A stretch of DNA of 64,000 nucleotides from Nocardia aurantiaca (GCF_009708175.1 NZ_WMBB01000011.1:124001-188000), one strand, 5' to 3'. Shown: positions 51,289 to 60,343, counted from the stretch's first letter. The notes: generated by a model not told the origin, from the letters alone. Made by a program: numbers and translations.

Positions 51289-52175
51289 ACGAGCCGTCCT
51301 TCGTGGGAGGTGACCGGGCACCGCGGATCCGCTGCCTCGCTCGCCCACGCAGCCCGCACCCAGGCGTGGACGGGGTCGTCGCAGAAGGCCATCGATCGCT
51401 CGGGCGCGGGCCCGGCCAGTACGTTCAGGTAGTACATGGGGTACCCGGGCGCGGCGACGCACGGACCGTGATACCCGTGCGGCACCAGGAAGACGTCCCC
51501 GTCCCGGACCGCCACGTTCTCGTCCAGGGCGCCGTCGGCGGTATAGGTGCGGTGCATCCCGAAACCCGCGCGCCCCGACGTGATTCCGTCGCGCCCGGCA
51601 ATGCGGAAGTAGTAGATCTCCTCGTTGACGACCTCGCACTCGGAGGCTTCGTCGTGCTTGTGCGGCGGATAGGAGGACCAGTTCCCGTCGGGGGTGATCA
51701 GTTCGCAGGCATTCAGCTTGTCCGCGTGGTCCCACACGCCCGGCGTCCCGAAATTCGTCACCTGCCTGGTAGCCCGCCCCGCCCCGCGCACCTCGACCGG
51801 AACCCGTTCGGCCGGACCATATTTCGGATCCAGCCGATTCGTACAGCGCGCCATCGGCAACGCCGCCTCGATCCCGCCCACCGTGGACAGCTCCACCTCC
51901 GCGTCCCGCGGCACATAGGCGAAGTCGGTCACCCGCGTGAAAACCGAATCGCGCCCGGCGAGTTCGAACCTGCGCCCGTCCACCCGCACCGCGCACGCCC
52001 CGGCCAGCGGCAGCACGAACGCTTCGAACTCCCCGGTGCGCACCACCCGCCGCTCCCCCGCTGCCAGCCGCAGCACCCGCAACCCGGTGTAGGTCCAGCC
52101 CGCCTCCTCCGGCGTCAGCAGTACGGGATCGCCCGAATCCGCGAGCGTTCCAGCCCGACGGTGCAAATTCTTCAT
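51285..52175 (-). CDS. iolB: 5-deoxy-glucuronate isomerase
   Basis: A 296-residue bicupin of the IolB family, which isomerises 5-deoxyglucuronate in inositol breakdown. Metal-binding motif YPPHKHDEASECE with two His and one Glu; the fourth ligand His is in VPHGYHGP. PYYLNVLAG-like ending (MYYLNVLAG) is as in the family. ATGA overlaps link it to iolD downstream and to the small ORF upstream. Confidence 0.93.
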   Translation of the reverse strand: MKNLHRRAGTLADSGDPVLLTPEEAGWTYTGLRVLRLAAGERRVVRTGEFEAFVLPLAGACAVRVDGRRFELAGRDSVFTRVTDFAYVPRDAEVELSTVGGIEAALPMARCTNRLDPKYGPAERVPVEVRGAGRATRQVTNFGTPGVWDHADKLNACELITPDGNWSSYPPHKHDEASECEVVNEEIYYFRIAGRDGITSGRAGFGMHRTYTADGALDENVAVRDGDVFLVPHGYHGPCVAAPGYPMYYLNVLAGPAPERSMAFCDDPVHAWVRAAWASEAADPRCPVTSHEGRLV

Positions 52176-52309
52176 CGCCGCTCCCACTTCTCGCCCGCAC
52201 GCCCGGCCCAGGGTTCCCGCGGTCCGACGGCCGTGCTCCGGCCGGGCAGGACATCGCGGCGCGGCGCGTCGCGAACGACGGTCGGGCCGGGGCGACGCGG
52301 CCCGCTCAT
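52172..52309 (-). CDS. 45-residue small ORF joined to both neighbours by ATGA
   Basis: An ATG at 52309 opens a 45-codon frame in the gap between the aldolase and iolB. The start overlaps the aldolase stop as ATGA and the stop overlaps the iolB start as ATGA, so translation could run through without a break. The product is basic and rich in Arg, Pro and Gly, and ends PWAGRAGEKWERR; no family is known. The place corresponds to that of iolA in the Corynebacterium glutamicum cluster, but no iolA similarity is visible. It may be a true small protein or a coupling sequence. Confidence 0.4.
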   Translation of the reverse strand: MSGPRRPGPTVVRDAPRRDVLPGRSTAVGPREPWAGRAGEKWERR

Positions 52310-53199
52310 CGCGCCGCCTCCAAGACGCGGGCCGCCGCCCGCACCGCGCCCTCGACGTCGCCCTCGGGAGGGTAGAGCAGGCTGCGGCCGACGACCAGGC
52401 CGCGGGCGACATCGTGGCGGAGGGCGGCGCCCCAGGACGCGAGGTCGTTCTCGGGGTCGCCGGAGGGGGCGCCGCCCAGGATCACGACGGGAAGGGTCGT
52501 GGCGTCGAGGACCGAGACATCCTCGGGAGCGGGGATTTTCAGCCACGTGTAGGCGGAGGTGAGCCCGAGACCGGATGCCACGGTGATGGCGCGTTGCAGC
52601 GAGGCGGGGTCCTTGTGCATGGTCAGCGTGCCGGACGCGTCGCGGGCGTAGGGCAGCGGTTCGACCATGGCCATGAGTCCGTGCTCGGCCAGTTCGGAGA
52701 CGGCGCGGGCGCAGGCTTCCAGCGTGGCAATGGTGCCCGGGTCCGAATCCACCAGGCGCAGCAGCATTTTCCCGCCGTCGAGGCGGAATTTCACCAGGGA
52801 TTCGGCATCGTATCCGGTGAAGCGGTCGTCGATCTCCCAGTCTGCCCCGGCCAGCCCGCCGCGATTCATGGAGCCGATGACGATCTTCTTGTGCACGGCG
52901 TCGAGCAGGAGCAGCTCCTCCACGATGTCGGGTGAGCCCACCACGCCATCCACAGCCGGGTTGTCCAGCGCGATGAGCAGCCGCTCCAGCAGGGTGCGTC
53001 GGTCGGCCATGGCGGTGCGGTCCGCGCCGACGCCCAGCGCACCCCGGGCGGGGTGATCGGCCGCCACCAGGAACAGGGTTCCCCTGTCCGACAGCAGATT
53101 CGGGCGGCGGCGCCGGTCCGCGTAGGCGCGCCGGACGGCCTCGGGGTCCGTGGCGCGGGTGTGCAGCAGCTCGTACCAGCGCGCATCGGTCAGGTGCAC
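52306..53199 (-). CDS. Class I aldolase-like barrel protein (Cgl0159 family), IolJ candidate
   Basis: A 297-residue barrel protein of the Cgl0159/DeoC-LacD-like family, always found in actinobacterial inositol loci. FLVAADHPARGALGVG is the N-terminal motif; the likely Schiff-base lysine is in SAYTWLKIPAPE; the C-terminal phosphate site is PVVILGGAPSGDPENDL. It probably cleaves 2-deoxy-5-keto-gluconate 6-phosphate, the product of IolC. It overlaps iolC by ten bases. Confidence 0.82.
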   Translation of the reverse strand: MHLTDARWYELLHTRATDPEAVRRAYADRRRRPNLLSDRGTLFLVAADHPARGALGVGADRTAMADRRTLLERLLIALDNPAVDGVVGSPDIVEELLLLDAVHKKIVIGSMNRGGLAGADWEIDDRFTGYDAESLVKFRLDGGKMLLRLVDSDPGTIATLEACARAVSELAEHGLMAMVEPLPYARDASGTLTMHKDPASLQRAITVASGLGLTSAYTWLKIPAPEDVSVLDATTLPVVILGGAPSGDPENDLASWGAALRHDVARGLVVGRSLLYPPEGDVEGAVRAAARVLEAAR

Positions 53200-54128
53200 A
53201 GCATCTCCTCGATCTCGGCATCGGTCGGCATGGCGTCGGCGCAGGCCAACCGCGAGGCCACCAGCGCGCCGGCGGCATTGGCGTAGGCGGCCAGGCGATG
53301 CGGCGCCCAGCCGGACAGCAGCCCGTGGATCAATGCGCCCCCGAAGCCGTCACCCGCGCCCAGCCCGCACAGCACCTCGACCCGGCAGGGCGGCACCGTC
53401 CAGCGCTCGGCCGCGGTCGCGATGAGCACACCCTCCGCCCCGCGTTTGACCACGGCCAGCCGTACCCCACGCGCCAGCAGCCGGTCCGCGGCCTGATCGG
53501 GATCGGCCGTGCCGACCGCCACCTCCACCTCGGTCCGGTTGCCCACCACCACGGTCACGTGATCGACCATCCAGCCGATCTCGGCGCGCGCGGTCTCCAC
53601 ATCGGGCCAGAACATGGGCCGGTAGTCCAGATCCAGCACGGTGTGCCCGCGCCGCGCTCGGCGTTCCAGGATCGCCCGCTGGGTGGTGCGGCCGGGCTCG
53701 GCGCTCACCCCGGTCCCGGTCACCCACAGTAGGGGCACGGAATCGACCACGTCCCAGGGGATCTCGCCCTCGGTGAGGGTGAGGTCCGGTGCGATGGGCG
53801 CACGATAGAACAGCAGCGGCGGGTCGGCGGGCGGTGTGAGTTCGCAGAACACCACCGGCGTCTGCAAATGCGCCGCCGTCCCGACGTACCGCGCCGACAC
53901 CCCGAACCCCTCCAGCGCGTCCCGCACGAAGTCCCCGAACCCGTCCGGGCCGACCTTGGTCAGCACCGCGGCGCGGCGACCCAGTCGCGCCGCCGCCACC
54001 GCCACGTTGGTGGCCGTGCCGCCGAGGAATTTCGCGAAGGTCCGCACCTCGGCGAGCGGCACTCCGCTCTGCTCGGGATAGAGGTCGACGCCGACCCGGC
54101 CGATCGTCAACACCTCCAGCTCCGTCAC
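53190..54128 (-). CDS. iolC: 5-dehydro-2-deoxygluconokinase
   Basis: A 312-residue PfkB-family kinase: N-terminal TIGRVGVDLYPEQSG, FLGGTATNVAVAAARLG, and the C-terminal motif GLGAGDGFGGALIHGLL with the catalytic Asp. TIGRVGVDLYP is typical of IolC. It phosphorylates 2-deoxy-5-keto-gluconate. Its ATG overlaps the ABC ATPase stop by ATGA, so it is coupled to the transporter genes. Confidence 0.92.
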   Translation of the reverse strand: MTELEVLTIGRVGVDLYPEQSGVPLAEVRTFAKFLGGTATNVAVAAARLGRRAAVLTKVGPDGFGDFVRDALEGFGVSARYVGTAAHLQTPVVFCELTPPADPPLLFYRAPIAPDLTLTEGEIPWDVVDSVPLLWVTGTGVSAEPGRTTQRAILERRARRGHTVLDLDYRPMFWPDVETARAEIGWMVDHVTVVVGNRTEVEVAVGTADPDQAADRLLARGVRLAVVKRGAEGVLIATAAERWTVPPCRVEVLCGLGAGDGFGGALIHGLLSGWAPHRLAAYANAAGALVASRLACADAMPTDAEIEEMLCT

Positions 54129-54940
54129 GACACCACCCGCTCCAATTCGTGTTGCAGCGCCTCGAGTTCCGCGCCTCCCGCCATCTGTCGGGTCAGCTCG
54201 GTGAGGTCGATCGCGGATTTTTCGTAGCTCCCCAACATGGCGCCACGTTTGAGCAGCAGAAAGCGGTCACCGACCGGATAGGCGTGATGCGGGTTGTGGG
54301 TGATCAGCACCACGCCCAGTCCACGATCACGCGCCTGCACGACATACCGCAGCACGACACCGGCCTGCTTCACACCCAGTGCCGCGGTCGGCTCATCGAG
54401 GATGAGCACCTTGGCCCCATAGTGGACCGCCCGCGCGATGGCCACGCACTGGCGCTGACCGCCGGACAGCGTCCCCACCGGCTGTTCCAGATCAGGAATA
54501 TCGATACCCATGTCCGCGAGACCTTTTCGGGCGATGTCGCGCGCCTGCCTGCGGTCCAGCAGCTCGATCGGGCCGTAGCGCTTCACGGGCTCCGAGCCGA
54601 GCACGAAATTGCGCCACACGCTCATCAGGGGCACCACCGCCAGATCCTGGTAGACCGTGGCGATACCGAGGTCCAAAGCCGCACGAGGCGAGGACAATCG
54701 CACGGGCTGCCCCGCGATGCGCAGTTCCCCGCTGTCGTGCCGGTGCACACCCGCCAGGATCTTGATCAGCGTGGACTTGCCCGCGCCATTGTCACCCAGG
54801 ACGCAGGTGACCTCGCCGGCCTCGACCACCGTCGACACGTCGCGCAGCGCCACCACGCCGCCGTAGCTCTTTCCGATGCCGACCGTTTCGATGAGCGGCG
54901 CCACGGCCGCCTCGACGCTGTCCTTGTCCGTCGCGGTCAT
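54125..54940 (-). CDS. Sugar ABC transporter ATPase (single-domain CUT2 type)
   Basis: A 271-residue ATPase: Walker A GDNGAGKST, Q-loop YQDL, signature LSGGQRQ, Walker B VLILDEPTAAL and the switch His in LITHN. It has one nucleotide-binding domain, unlike the duplicated RbsA/XylG subunits of many CUT2 systems, so it should dimerise. It powers uptake, here probably of myo-inositol. It overlaps the permease stop by ATGA. Confidence 0.92.
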   Translation of the reverse strand: MTATDKDSVEAAVAPLIETVGIGKSYGGVVALRDVSTVVEAGEVTCVLGDNGAGKSTLIKILAGVHRHDSGELRIAGQPVRLSSPRAALDLGIATVYQDLAVVPLMSVWRNFVLGSEPVKRYGPIELLDRRQARDIARKGLADMGIDIPDLEQPVGTLSGGQRQCVAIARAVHYGAKVLILDEPTAALGVKQAGVVLRYVVQARDRGLGVVLITHNPHHAYPVGDRFLLLKRGAMLGSYEKSAIDLTELTRQMAGGAELEALQHELERVVS

Positions 54941-55992
54941 CGGCGTGCCCTTTCCGCCCGCTTCTTGAATGCGTTGTTGACCAGTACGGCCGAGAACAGC
55001 AGCACGCCGAGGAACAGCATGAACCAGTCGCTGTTCCAGCCCGCCAGCACGATGCCCTGCCGTGCCATACCGAAGATGAGCGCCCCGATGGCCGCGCCCA
55101 CCACCGACCCGAACCCGCCGGTGAGCAGGCAGCCGCCGATCACCGCCGCGATGATGTACTGGAATTCCAGTCCCACACCCTGATTGGCCTGCACGCTGGC
55201 GAAGCGCAGGAGATTGCACGCGCCCACGATCCAGCCCGCGAAGGCGGTGGTCATGAAGAGCAGGATCTTGGTGCGGGTGGCGGGCACACCGACCGCGCGG
55301 GCGGTGGGCAACGAGCCGCCGACCGCGAAGACCCAATTGCCGAACCGGGTGCGCGTCAGCACGATCGCCGCGATGACGCTGACCACGATCCACCACACCA
55401 CCGACGCCTTGATGCCGGCGCTTCCGATCTTGGTGGTGGAGGCGAAAACCCAACCGGCGGACTGGTATCCGTCCGCGCCACGCACGCCCGACACCTGCAC
55501 GGTGCCGGTCGCCCACCGCGTCACACCGAGATTCAGACCCTGCAAGGCCAGGAAGGTGCCCAGGGTGACGATGAAGCTCGGCAGCCCGGTGCGCATCACC
55601 ACCCAGCCGTTGAGCGCGCCCACCATGAGCGCGAAAGCCAGCGAAACCACCAGCGCGAACCACACATTCCAGCCCGCGTGCACCGCCAGCAGCCCCGTGA
55701 TCAGGGCGGTGGAGGCGGTCATCACACCGGTGGACAGGTCGAACTCCCCGCCGATCATGAGCATGGCCACCGCCACCGCCATGATGCCGAGCGTGGAGGC
55801 GTCGTCCAGCCAGGTCGAAATGCCCAGCGGCTTCAGGAATTTGGTGGTGATGATGCTGAAGAACACGAACACCACCACCGCGCCCAGCAGCGCGCCCACC
55901 TCGGGGCGGGCCACCACCCGGTTGAGAACGGCCGGCCGGTCCGGCGGCAGCTCGACCGTCGTTGTCTCGGACGCCTCTGTCGTAGTAGTCAT
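54937..55992 (-). CDS. Sugar ABC transporter permease
   Basis: A 351-residue permease of the BPD_transp_2 (RbsC-like) type with about ten helices; GGEFDLSTGVMTASTALITG and GRLPTARAVGVP-like loop (SLPTARAVGVPATRTK) are family motifs, as is AVIGGCLLTGGFGSVVGA. It forms the membrane channel of the inositol importer with the ATPase and the lipoprotein. 18 bases after the binding protein gene. Confidence 0.92.
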   Translation of the reverse strand: MTTTTEASETTTVELPPDRPAVLNRVVARPEVGALLGAVVVFVFFSIITTKFLKPLGISTWLDDASTLGIMAVAVAMLMIGGEFDLSTGVMTASTALITGLLAVHAGWNVWFALVVSLAFALMVGALNGWVVMRTGLPSFIVTLGTFLALQGLNLGVTRWATGTVQVSGVRGADGYQSAGWVFASTTKIGSAGIKASVVWWIVVSVIAAIVLTRTRFGNWVFAVGGSLPTARAVGVPATRTKILLFMTTAFAGWIVGACNLLRFASVQANQGVGLEFQYIIAAVIGGCLLTGGFGSVVGAAIGALIFGMARQGIVLAGWNSDWFMLFLGVLLFSAVLVNNAFKKRAERARR

Positions 55993-56010
55993 TTCACCGC
56001 TCCCGCCGGT

Positions 56011-57006
56011 TCACCGTGTGCCCTGGCCGACCAGCGCGGCGACGGCATCGACATTGCTCTTGTCCACGAACGCCGGACCGGTCTGCACCGGATGGCCGCC
56101 GCCCACGGTGTTCAGGTTCGACCTGTAGAGCTTCAACATGACAACCGGCAGATAGCCCTGCTCATACTGCTGCTGATCCACCGCGAACAACAGCGTCCCG
56201 GCCCGGATCGCGCTCGCCACATCGGAATTCAGGTCGAAGGTGGCCACCGTCGCCTTCGAAGCGGACTCCGTCGCCGCGTCCACCGCGCGGGCGGCGATCT
56301 GCGAGTTCAGCGTCAGCACGGCGTCGATGGAGCGGTCAGCCTCCAGCGCGCCCTTGATGCGGGCCTGCGCATCGGTCGGGTTGTTGATATCCACCTGGAG
56401 AGTGGTCGTGGTACCGAAGCCCTGGGCCGCACCGGCGCAGCGTTCGTTCGCGCCGACGTTCCCAGCCTCGTGAATCACGCACAGCAGCTTGTGCTTTCCG
56501 GCGTCGGCCAGGCGCTTCCCGGCGGATTCACCGGCCATGCGCTCACTTTGGCCGACATGGCCGATGGCCCCGAACCGGACGCTCTCGGCCTCACCGGAGT
56601 TGATGGTCACCACGGGAATGCCCGCGGCGACGGCCTTCTCGACCGAGGGCTTCAGCGCGTCCGGATCGGCCATGGACACCACCAGCCCGTCCACGCCCTG
56701 CGCCACGGCATTGTCGATGAGCTTGGCCTGCTGAGTGGGATCGCCCGAAGAGTTGTACTCGACGCGGACCCCGAGGTCCTTCCCGGCCGCTTCCGCGCCG
56801 TTCTTGACCCCATTCCAGAAGGCGTCACCGGGCGACCCGTGGGTCACCACGGCCACCGATGTCAGGGTGCCCACCGCGACCGGGGCCCGGGTGGGTCCGG
56901 TGACATCGGCGCCCGGGCCGCTACAGGCCGCGAGCACGGCCGCCGCCGCGAGCCAGGGCGACAGGCGCAGCCAGCGGGGATGGTGGGGTCGGGAGTTTGC
57001 GGACAT
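56011..57006 (-). CDS. Sugar-binding lipoprotein of the ABC importer
   Basis: A 331-residue periplasmic-binding-protein type I. Signal peptide with lipobox VLAACSG (Cys near residue 28), then SVAVVTHGSPGDAFWNGVKNG, GVDGLVVSMADPD and IPVVTINSG, with the RbsB-like fold. It captures the sugar or inositol at the cell surface. Gene order and the IolC overlap make inositol the likely ligand. 16 bases after the isomerase gene. Confidence 0.92.
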   Translation of the reverse strand: MSANSRPHHPRWLRLSPWLAAAAVLAACSGPGADVTGPTRAPVAVGTLTSVAVVTHGSPGDAFWNGVKNGAEAAGKDLGVRVEYNSSGDPTQQAKLIDNAVAQGVDGLVVSMADPDALKPSVEKAVAAGIPVVTINSGEAESVRFGAIGHVGQSERMAGESAGKRLADAGKHKLLCVIHEAGNVGANERCAGAAQGFGTTTTLQVDINNPTDAQARIKGALEADRSIDAVLTLNSQIAARAVDAATESASKATVATFDLNSDVASAIRAGTLLFAVDQQQYEQGYLPVVMLKLYRSNLNTVGGGHPVQTGPAFVDKSNVDAVAALVGQGTR

Positions 57007-57022
57007 CGTCGTCACCTCCCCG

Positions 57023-57925
57023 CTAGATCCGAGCCGAGGCGAGACCGGCGCCGATCTCGGCCAGGAATCGCAGACTTCGTCGAGCGTCATGCGTCGGGAC
57101 CTCAGCGGCATCACCGGGGCGCAGCGCGGCGTCCTGCTCGATCACGTACCAGCCGCGGTATCCCCCGGCGTACGTCTCGCGGACCAGGGTGGCGATGTCG
57201 ACATCGCCGGAACCCAGCGGTACGTAGAGCCCCTGCCGGACGGCCTCGCTGTATTCGATACCCCCGCCGCGCACTTCGGCTGCCAGGGCGGTTCGGACAT
57301 CCTTGAGATGGATGTGCCCGAGGCGGTCCGCGTGGCGGCGAGCCAGGTCGACCGGGTCGGTGCCGCCGATGAGCAGGTGCCCGGTGTCCAGGCAGAGGTC
57401 CACCTCGGAGTCGGCGAGGAAGCGATCCACGGCGGCCGCCGTCTCGACGTGGGTGCCCACGTGCGGGTGCAGGGCCAGGCGCAGGCCGTGCGCGGCGGCG
57501 ATCTCACCGATCGTGGCCGCGGTGTCGACGAGGGTCCGCCATTCGCGGTCGTCGAGGGGCGTCCGGGTGTCGTACCCGTCCTGGCCGGTGGCGGCGGCCA
57601 GCACCAGGATCTCGGCGCCGGCCGCCGCGAACCGCGCGGCCGCGGCGCGGGCGGCGGCCGATGCCCGGCCGGGGTCCCGGTGCAGCGCCAGGGCGAGGAA
57701 GCCGCCGATCGGCGCGATACCGTACGCGCTCACCATCTCCCGTAGCTCGACGGGGTCCTCGGGTAGGTAGCCCGGCGGGCCGAACTCGGTGGCGGTGATG
57801 CCGAGGCCCGCCATTTCGGTCAGGACCGTGCCCGGGTCGAGGACATGCCCCCAGCCGGGAACTTCGCAGACTCCCCAGGAGATCGGCGCGGCGGCGATGC
57901 GCAATGGATGGAGCGGTTCGGTCAT
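57023..57925 (-). CDS. Inosose dehydratase/isomerase-like TIM barrel protein
   Basis: A 300-residue xylose-isomerase-like barrel. It begins with AAAPISWGVCEVPGWG; metal-site residues are in FGPPGYLPED, LALHPHVGTHVE, LCLDTGHL and HIHLKDV, with the final Glu in WYVIEQD. The fold covers IolE (inosose dehydratase), IolI and IolH. As no other candidate is present, it is probably IolE. It is the first gene of the nine-gene operon, next to the LacI operators. Confidence 0.8.
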   Translation of the reverse strand: MTEPLHPLRIAAAPISWGVCEVPGWGHVLDPGTVLTEMAGLGITATEFGPPGYLPEDPVELREMVSAYGIAPIGGFLALALHRDPGRASAAARAAAARFAAAGAEILVLAAATGQDGYDTRTPLDDREWRTLVDTAATIGEIAAAHGLRLALHPHVGTHVETAAAVDRFLADSEVDLCLDTGHLLIGGTDPVDLARRHADRLGHIHLKDVRTALAAEVRGGGIEYSEAVRQGLYVPLGSGDVDIATLVRETYAGGYRGWYVIEQDAALRPGDAAEVPTHDARRSLRFLAEIGAGLASARI

Positions 57926-57991
57926 CGGTACTTCCCAGACCCGTCGTTGGCCATCGTGTGAGGCGCTCCGCGTCACGCGGGATGCGCGGGA

Positions 57992-58005
57992 TTGGAGCGC
58001 TCCAA
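57992..58005. promoter_or_regulatory. LacI-type operator 1
   Basis: TTGGAGCGCTCCAA: a perfect 14 bp palindrome with the central GC typical of LacI-family operators, 67 bases upstream of the first gene of the inositol operon. Confidence 0.7.
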
Positions 58006-58128
58006 CAATGTAACCTGGCTCACTCTCATGTCAAGGGTCCGACATACGCCGGAAAGTAGCCATAATGCACGGAAAACACTGCCTTCCAGGCGAAATGGAG
58101 ACCAATATAAACGCTCCGGATAGCCGAT

Positions 58129-58140
58129 TAGAGCGCTCTA
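58129..58140. promoter_or_regulatory. LacI-type operator 2
   Basis: TAGAGCGCTCTA: a perfect 12 bp palindrome that shares GAGCGCTC with operator 1, 87 bases upstream of the LacI gene. The centres are 136 bp apart, which would permit looping. Confidence 0.7.
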
Positions 58141-58226
58141 TTGCCCCGGCCCGCGGCAACGCTGTAGCGTGCGACACACACCGATCCGGACCGCTGCATC
58201 CACTGCCGAGCACCTCGGAGGCGACC

Positions 58227-59231
58227 ATGACCAGACCGACCATGGAGGACGTCGCCGCTCGGGCCGGCGTCTCCCGAGCGCTGGTCTCGCTGGTCATGCG
58301 GAATTCACCCAAGGTCAGCGAACACCGCCGCCACGCGGTACTGGCGGCCGCCGCCGAGCTCGGCTACCAGCCGCACGCCATGGCCCGGTCACTGGCCAGC
58401 CGCACCTCCAATATCGTCGGCGTCATGGTTTCGGACCTGCGCAATCCCTTCTTCGCCGATGTGGTCGAGGGCATGGACGAGGCGGCGAAGGAGACCGGGC
58501 TGGAGCTCATCCTCAATACCGGCCGCCGCAGTGCGGCGCGGGAACGCGCCGCACTGGAGAGCCTGCTGGCCTTCCGACCGGGCGGGGTCATCCTGCTCTC
58601 ACCGGTGCTGCCCGCCTCCGCCATTCGCGACGCGGCGGCCCGTTGCCCGGTCGTGCTGGTCTCGCGCACCTCCACGAGCCCCGCCGTCGACACCGTCAAT
58701 GACGACGGCGAACTCGGTGCGGCCCTGGCCGTGGATCACCTTGTCGCGCTGGGCCACCGGCGCGTCGTGCACGTCGACGGCGGCGCCGCCTTCGCGGCCC
58801 CGCCGCGGCGCAAGGGCTACACCGCCGCCATGAGCCGCTACGGCCTCGAACCCGTGGTGATCCCCAGCGAGCACACCGACGAGGCCGGGGCCGCCGCGGT
58901 CCGCAAGCTGCTGAACATCTTCTCCCCCAGCAACTTTCCCACCGCACTGGTGTGCGGCAACGATTTCAACGCCGTGGGCGCGATGGCCGCGCTCGAGGAG
59001 GCGGGACTGCGGGTGCCCGAGGACGTTTCGGTCGTCGGGTACGACAACACCTCGCTGGCGGCGCTGCGGCACGTCGCGCTCACCACCATCGACCAGCCGC
59101 GCAACCGGATCGGCCGGCTGGCCGTCCACGCCCTCGCCGAGCGACTGCGCGAGGACCGCACCGATCCGGTGCGCAAACGCCTCGAGCCGTCGCTCGTCGT
59201 CCGGTCGACCACCGCCCCACCCCGCGACTGA
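58227..59231 (+). CDS. LacI-family regulator of the inositol genes
   Basis: A 334-residue LacI-type regulator: N-terminal TMEDVAARAGVSRALVSLVM helix-turn-helix, hinge helix PHAMARSLASRTSNIVGV, and a periplasmic-binding-like core with CGNDFNAVGAMAALEEAG and SVVGYDNTSLAALRHVALTT. The ATG at 58227 has CGGAGG upstream and places the helix-turn-helix at the N-terminus. Operators on both sides show that it acts on the divergent operon and itself. The inducer is probably an inositol intermediate. Confidence 0.9.
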   Translation: MTRPTMEDVAARAGVSRALVSLVMRNSPKVSEHRRHAVLAAAAELGYQPHAMARSLASRTSNIVGVMVSDLRNPFFADVVEGMDEAAKETGLELILNTGRRSAARERAALESLLAFRPGGVILLSPVLPASAIRDAAARCPVVLVSRTSTSPAVDTVNDDGELGAALAVDHLVALGHRRVVHVDGGAAFAAPPRRKGYTAAMSRYGLEPVVIPSEHTDEAGAAAVRKLLNIFSPSNFPTALVCGNDFNAVGAMAALEEAGLRVPEDVSVVGYDNTSLAALRHVALTTIDQPRNRIGRLAVHALAERLREDRTDPVRKRLEPSLVVRSTTAPPRD

Positions 59232-59245
59232 CAGGAGCCATCGCC

Positions 59246-60256
59246 ATGTCCCCGATCACAGTGGGCCTCGCCGGCACCGGCCGCATCGGAGCCTCCCACG
59301 CCGAAACCCTCAGGGCCCTGCCGGGTGTGGGCGCGGTCATGGTCACCGACGCCGACACCGAACGCGCCCGCGCCACAGCCGACAAGCTCGAGGTGCGGTT
59401 CGCCCCCGATATCGAGGCGCTGTTCGCCGCCGATATCGACGGCCTGGTCGTCACCACCGCCACCGACTCCCATCCCGCCCTCATCACCGCCGCCGTCGAC
59501 CGCGGCATCCCGGTCTTCTGCGAAAAGCCCATCGCCGCCGACATTCTCGGCACGCTGCGGGTGGTCGAACACCTGGAGCGCTCGAATGTCCCGGTACAGA
59601 TCGGCTTCCAGCGCCGCTTCGACGCCGGATACCGGGCCGCCCGCGCCGCCATCGCCGCCGGCGACCTGGGCTGGATCCACACCCTGCGCGCCACCACCCT
59701 CGACCCCGCCCCGCCGCCCGCCGAATACGTTCCCCGCTCCGGGGGTCTGTTCCGCGATTGCGGCGTCCACGATTTCGACATCATCCGCTGGGTCAGCGGC
59801 CGCGAGGTGGTGGAGGTCTACGCCACCGGCTCCAATCGCGGGGAGCGGTTCTTCGCCGACGCGGGCGATGTCGACACCGCCGCGGTGGTGCTGCGCCTGG
59901 ACGACGGCTCCCTGGCCAGTGTCGCGCTGAGCCGCTACAACGGCGCGGGCTACGACGTGCGCCTGGAGGTGCTGGGCTCCAAGGGGAACGCGATCGTCGG
60001 ACTCGACGAGCGCGCGCCGCTGCACTCGGTGGAACCCGGCTACCCGCCCTCCGCCCTGCCCGCCTACCCCGGCTTCATGGACCGCTTCCACGGCGCCTAC
60101 ACCGAGGAACTCGCCACCTTCCTGGACCTGATCGCCGGCCGAGCGGCCAACCCGTGCCCGCCCGCCGACGCCCTGGAGGCCTTCTACATCGCCGAGGCCT
60201 GCGAGCTGTCCCGGCATCAGGGCAGACCGGTGCGGCTGGCCGATATCCGCCGCTGA
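59246..60256 (+). CDS. iolG: Gfo/Idh/MocA oxidoreductase, probable inositol 2-dehydrogenase
   Basis: A 336-residue dehydrogenase: N-terminal Rossmann motif GLAGTGRIGASHAETL, then the catalytic lysine in VFCEKPIAAD, and DCGVHDFDIIRW with Asp and His of the active site. Such proteins oxidise myo-inositol or scyllo-inositol with NAD. Its place 14 bases after the regulator suggests IolG. The proof of substrate is lacking; the family also contains other sugar dehydrogenases. AGGAG upstream of the ATG. Confidence 0.85.
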   Translation: MSPITVGLAGTGRIGASHAETLRALPGVGAVMVTDADTERARATADKLEVRFAPDIEALFAADIDGLVVTTATDSHPALITAAVDRGIPVFCEKPIAADILGTLRVVEHLERSNVPVQIGFQRRFDAGYRAARAAIAAGDLGWIHTLRATTLDPAPPPAEYVPRSGGLFRDCGVHDFDIIRWVSGREVVEVYATGSNRGERFFADAGDVDTAAVVLRLDDGSLASVALSRYNGAGYDVRLEVLGSKGNAIVGLDERAPLHSVEPGYPPSALPAYPGFMDRFHGAYTEELATFLDLIAGRAANPCPPADALEAFYIAEACELSRHQGRPVRLADIRR

Positions 60257-60343
60257 AACTCGTGCTACCGCGGGGCGGCATCCCCGTTTACCCTCGGTGT
60301 GCCCGGTGATCACAGCGGGACCACCGAGACGAGAGCTATTGGG

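Larger units (their letters stand above)
57926..58226. other. Divergent inositol control region
   Basis: 301 bases between the inositol operon and the LacI regulator gene, A+T-rich for this genome near 58060-58130. It holds two palindromic operators at 57992-58005 and 58129-58140. There is no gene in it. Confidence 0.75.

Noticed and set aside
48934..51432. 832-codon plus-strand frame
   Set aside because: Antisense to iolD and the unknown protein; no recognisable domain.
59570..59590. GGAGCGCTCG inside iolG as a third LacI operator
   Set aside because: Only half a palindrome and within coding sequence of high GC; likely chance.
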